Assembly (NCBI GenBank): GCA_964597535.1
Contig: CAZQYB010000057.1
Coordinates: 1-15,339 of the forward strand
DNA length: 15,339 nt
Direction of reading: 5' to 3'
DNA from: CAZQYB01 sp964597535
GTDB lineage: Bacteria > Planctomycetota > Phycisphaerae > Sedimentisphaerales > Anaerobacaceae
In this document: in pieces, positions 14,005-15,339 of the stretch
Layout: every line of letters starts with the position of its first letter
Numbering within the stretch: the stretch's first letter is position 1
Program-made: the position numbers and the translations under genes
The notes under the pieces: generated by a model
Told to the model about the DNA's origin: nothing
What the model saw: the letters and a program-made list of their open reading frames with translations, nothing else
The model's database searches: none

Positions 14005-15057
14005 TTATTGGTTGATGAAGGCAGTAATTTTCTCTTTTAGCGCTCGGCAGGTGGTCGTTGGGTCAGCCACCTCTGTCACAGCAGAGCAGACCGCAATCGC
14101 TTTGGCGCCGGCTTCTAAAACCTCTTTCACATTATCCAGCGTTATACCACCGATGGCAACGTGGCCGATGCCGGTATCAGCCAATGCGTTTGTACCTTGC
14201 TTGACATAGTCCAGCCCTACCGGCTCGGCGGTCGGCTTTGTGCCGGTCAAAAAAACAGGCCCCAGGCTCACGTATGCAGGACGCTCGTCGCAGGCAGCAC
14301 GCAATTGCTCGAGTGAATGCGTACTCCTGCCGATAATCAATGGAGCCAACTGCAGCCGGCGGACCTGCTCAACAGCTAAATCATTTTGTCCAAGATGCAC
14401 GCCGTCCGCACCGGCGGCAACTGCAATATCGGCCCGGTCGTTTATTATGCTCAGGACGCCACCGTCCCTGCAAAGCTTCACAAACTCAACGGCAAGAGCA
14501 AAAAGTGCATCGTCCTCGATTTCCTTTGCCCGCAGTTGAACGCAATCGGCACCGCCAGCAACACACTTATGGGTCAAGGAAAGTACATCGGCGGGCAAAT
14601 TGCTGGTAATTACTATATACAGTCTGACCTGTTTGAATTTTTCGGTTGCATCGCTAAAAAGAACAATATCCTTTTCAAGCGTATAAGCGGTGTATCGCAG
14701 CTTTTCGATTGTCTCAGCTACAGAGGCGTTGACCGTTTGAGTCATCTCGGCAAGTGTCCGCAGCGCCTCGGTCAGGCGTTTGCAGGCCGCGGTAAAACAA
14801 TCCTTTAACTCCGCACGGCGAAGTTGATTCTCAACCGTTCCGTTGACACCAACATCGCCGAGCGTGTCCCTGCTCGAGATGAGCCGGCTGGCATCGAGTT
14901 TATCGATAGCGGATGAGAGTTCGTGACGAAGCTGCTTGGCACGCTTGGTTAATGGCGCCGAATTCAAGGCGAATCTACAAAACTCCTCTACTACGCGGAC
15001 GGCCTCACGGGCGCGGTTGAAATTGGCATCGATAATTCTGTAAACGGCATGTTCCAT
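14005..15057 (-). CDS. thiE: Thiamine-phosphate synthase with N-terminal ThiE-associated domain
   Basis: Cytoplasmic enzyme that joins hydroxymethylpyrimidine diphosphate and thiazole phosphate to form thiamine monophosphate. It has 350 residues, longer than the usual ~210, because residues 1-135 form a helical extension (YRIIDANFNRAREAVRVVEEFCRFAL and SRDTLGDVGV) found in a subset of ThiE proteins. The ThiE barrel follows: QLRAK (174-178), INDRADIA (205-212), DGVHLGQ (218-224), GRSTHS (243-248), SLGPVF with TGTK (265-274), and AIGGIT (301-306). All the phosphate- and pyrimidine-binding motifs are present. The ATG at 15057 was chosen because the extension then begins as in the family; the frame further upstream is low-complexity. 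No Shine-Dalgarno sequence and no TPP riboswitch were found. The last 32 codons are duplicated at 12142-12237. It ends 24 nt from the convergent TlpA-domain gene. Confidence 0.94.
   Translation of the reverse strand: MEHAVYRIIDANFNRAREAVRVVEEFCRFALNSAPLTKRAKQLRHELSSAIDKLDASRLISSRDTLGDVGVNGTVENQLRRAELKDCFTAACKRLTEALRTLAEMTQTVNASVAETIEKLRYTAYTLEKDIVLFSDATEKFKQVRLYIVITSNLPADVLSLTHKCVAGGADCVQLRAKEIEDDALFALAVEFVKLCRDGGVLSIINDRADIAVAAGADGVHLGQNDLAVEQVRRLQLAPLIIGRSTHSLEQLRAACDERPAYVSLGPVFLTGTKPTAEPVGLDYVKQGTNALADTGIGHVAIGGITLDNVKEVLEAGAKAIAVCSAVTEVADPTTTCRALKEKITAFINQ
14011..14106 (+). repeat. Direct repeat, right copy (3' end of intact thiE)
   Basis: Partner of 12142-12237: codons 318-349 of the intact thiE. 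92 of 96 bases are identical. Homology begins right at the penultimate sense codon; beyond it the two copies have different last codons (Gln-stop here, Lys-Glu-stop in the other). Confidence 0.95.
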
Positions 15058-15339
15058 AACAGTTTTGATTATACGAACCGGGATTGGCATTGAGTAGCAA
15101 AAAATGGGGTTTTTGCGGGTTGCGGCGGGGGTGGATATTGGTTTTTGGGGTAAAAACGGTGTTCCGTGGGTTAGTTTGTAGGGATTGGGCAAGATAGGCA
15201 AGATAAATTTGGTAAAAAATCGCAAAAAATGCGCGAAAACTGGCAGGAAATTTGCAAAAATGAACGCTTTTTGAGCAGAAATTGGAAGAAATGGGTGGTT
15301 TTTGAGTATGTTTTTTAGCCACCTATGAAGAAAAAAGCA
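15058..15339. other. Noncoding right edge, strongly G-over-C skewed
   Basis: No supported gene. From 15101 to the end the plus strand has about 75 G and 23 C by hand count, with runs of A and T between. It holds the thiE promoter, a 9-bp tandem repeat GGCAAGATA twice (15188-15205) and, at the very end, an ATG (15325) followed by lysine codons. The last could be the start of a gene running off the window, but it has no ribosome-binding site. Confidence 0.5.
15068..15073 (-). promoter_or_regulatory. Candidate -10 box of thiE, nearly leaderless
   Basis: Perfect TATAAT on the minus strand, with only 10 nt to the thiE ATG, so the leader would be about 2-4 nt. The -35 position (17 nt upstream) is TACTCA, a weak match. 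No Shine-Dalgarno sequence is present, which fits a leaderless transcript. Confidence 0.42.

Noticed and set aside
15188..15205. GGCAAGATA tandem repeat as an iteron array
   Set aside because: Only two units and no replication protein nearby; probably a local slippage event.
15005..15322. A 105-codon minus-strand frame overlapping the thiE start
   Set aside because: Low-complexity translation in another frame over the skewed edge and the real thiE N-terminus.
15058..15339. A TPP riboswitch upstream of thiE
   Set aside because: No CTGAGA-type conserved core was found on the minus strand, and the candidate -10 box leaves almost no leader.
15325..15339. ATG followed by lysine codons at the right edge as a new gene start
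   Set aside because: Only five codons are visible and no ribosome-binding site precedes it; it cannot be supported from this window.

Overview
The window looks like a chromosomal segment of a Planctomycetota bacterium, probably Phycisphaerae or Sedimentisphaerales. This is inferred from gene content only: a Tat-exported lipoprotein sulfatase, a GH127 beta-L-arabinofuranosidase, a DUF1844 protein, a large exported protein ending in a TlpA-type thioredoxin domain, and DUF4870/DUF4282 small membrane proteins. GC content is moderate. No plasmid, phage, transposase, integrase, CRISPR, rRNA or tRNA gene was seen.

Layout, left to right. (1) 2-1153, plus strand: the 3' two thirds of glnS (glutaminyl-tRNA synthetase), cut by the window edge and split by an in-frame TAG at 848-850. 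(2) 1157-3689, minus strand: a compact run smpB - DUF1844 gene - trpC - TauE/SafE permease, with 5-nt gaps between the last three. (3) 3754-6872, minus strand: sulfatase, a DUF3147-like membrane protein, and a DUF4870 - DUF4282 - DUF4870 cluster. (4) 7001-8986, minus strand: GH127 enzyme. (5) 9302-10249, minus strand: a pterin-binding (methyltetrahydrofolate methyltransferase/DHPS-like) protein with no corrinoid partner in view. (6) 10265-10823: the largest gene-free stretch in the window, carrying a cluster of DnaA-box-like nonamers at 10363-10643. It sits where leftward transcription changes to rightward transcription, so it is a candidate replication origin or other DnaA-binding locus. (7) 10824-13980, plus strand: an unrecognised exported protein, then the TlpA-domain protein. 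(8) 14005-15057, minus strand: thiE with its N-terminal extension domain. (9) 15058-15339: a noncoding, strongly G-over-C skewed edge.

Three observations stand out. First, glnS carries an amber codon exactly inside the alignment, followed by an intact conserved C-terminus. Second, DnaA-like boxes cluster in the divergent intergenic region. Third, a 96-bp copy of the 3' end of thiE lies 1,869 bp away from the intact gene, in the same orientation. It has its own stop codon and differs almost only at synonymous sites, and the two copies bracket the TlpA-domain gene. This is the pattern expected of an insertion at the 3' end of a protein-coding gene.

There is no single coherent pathway. Sulfatase and GH127 suggest degradation of sulfated or arabinose-containing polysaccharides. 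smpB, glnS, trpC and thiE are housekeeping genes for translation, tryptophan and thiamine. No convincing rho-independent terminator was found; several convergent gene pairs end within 3-25 nt of each other.
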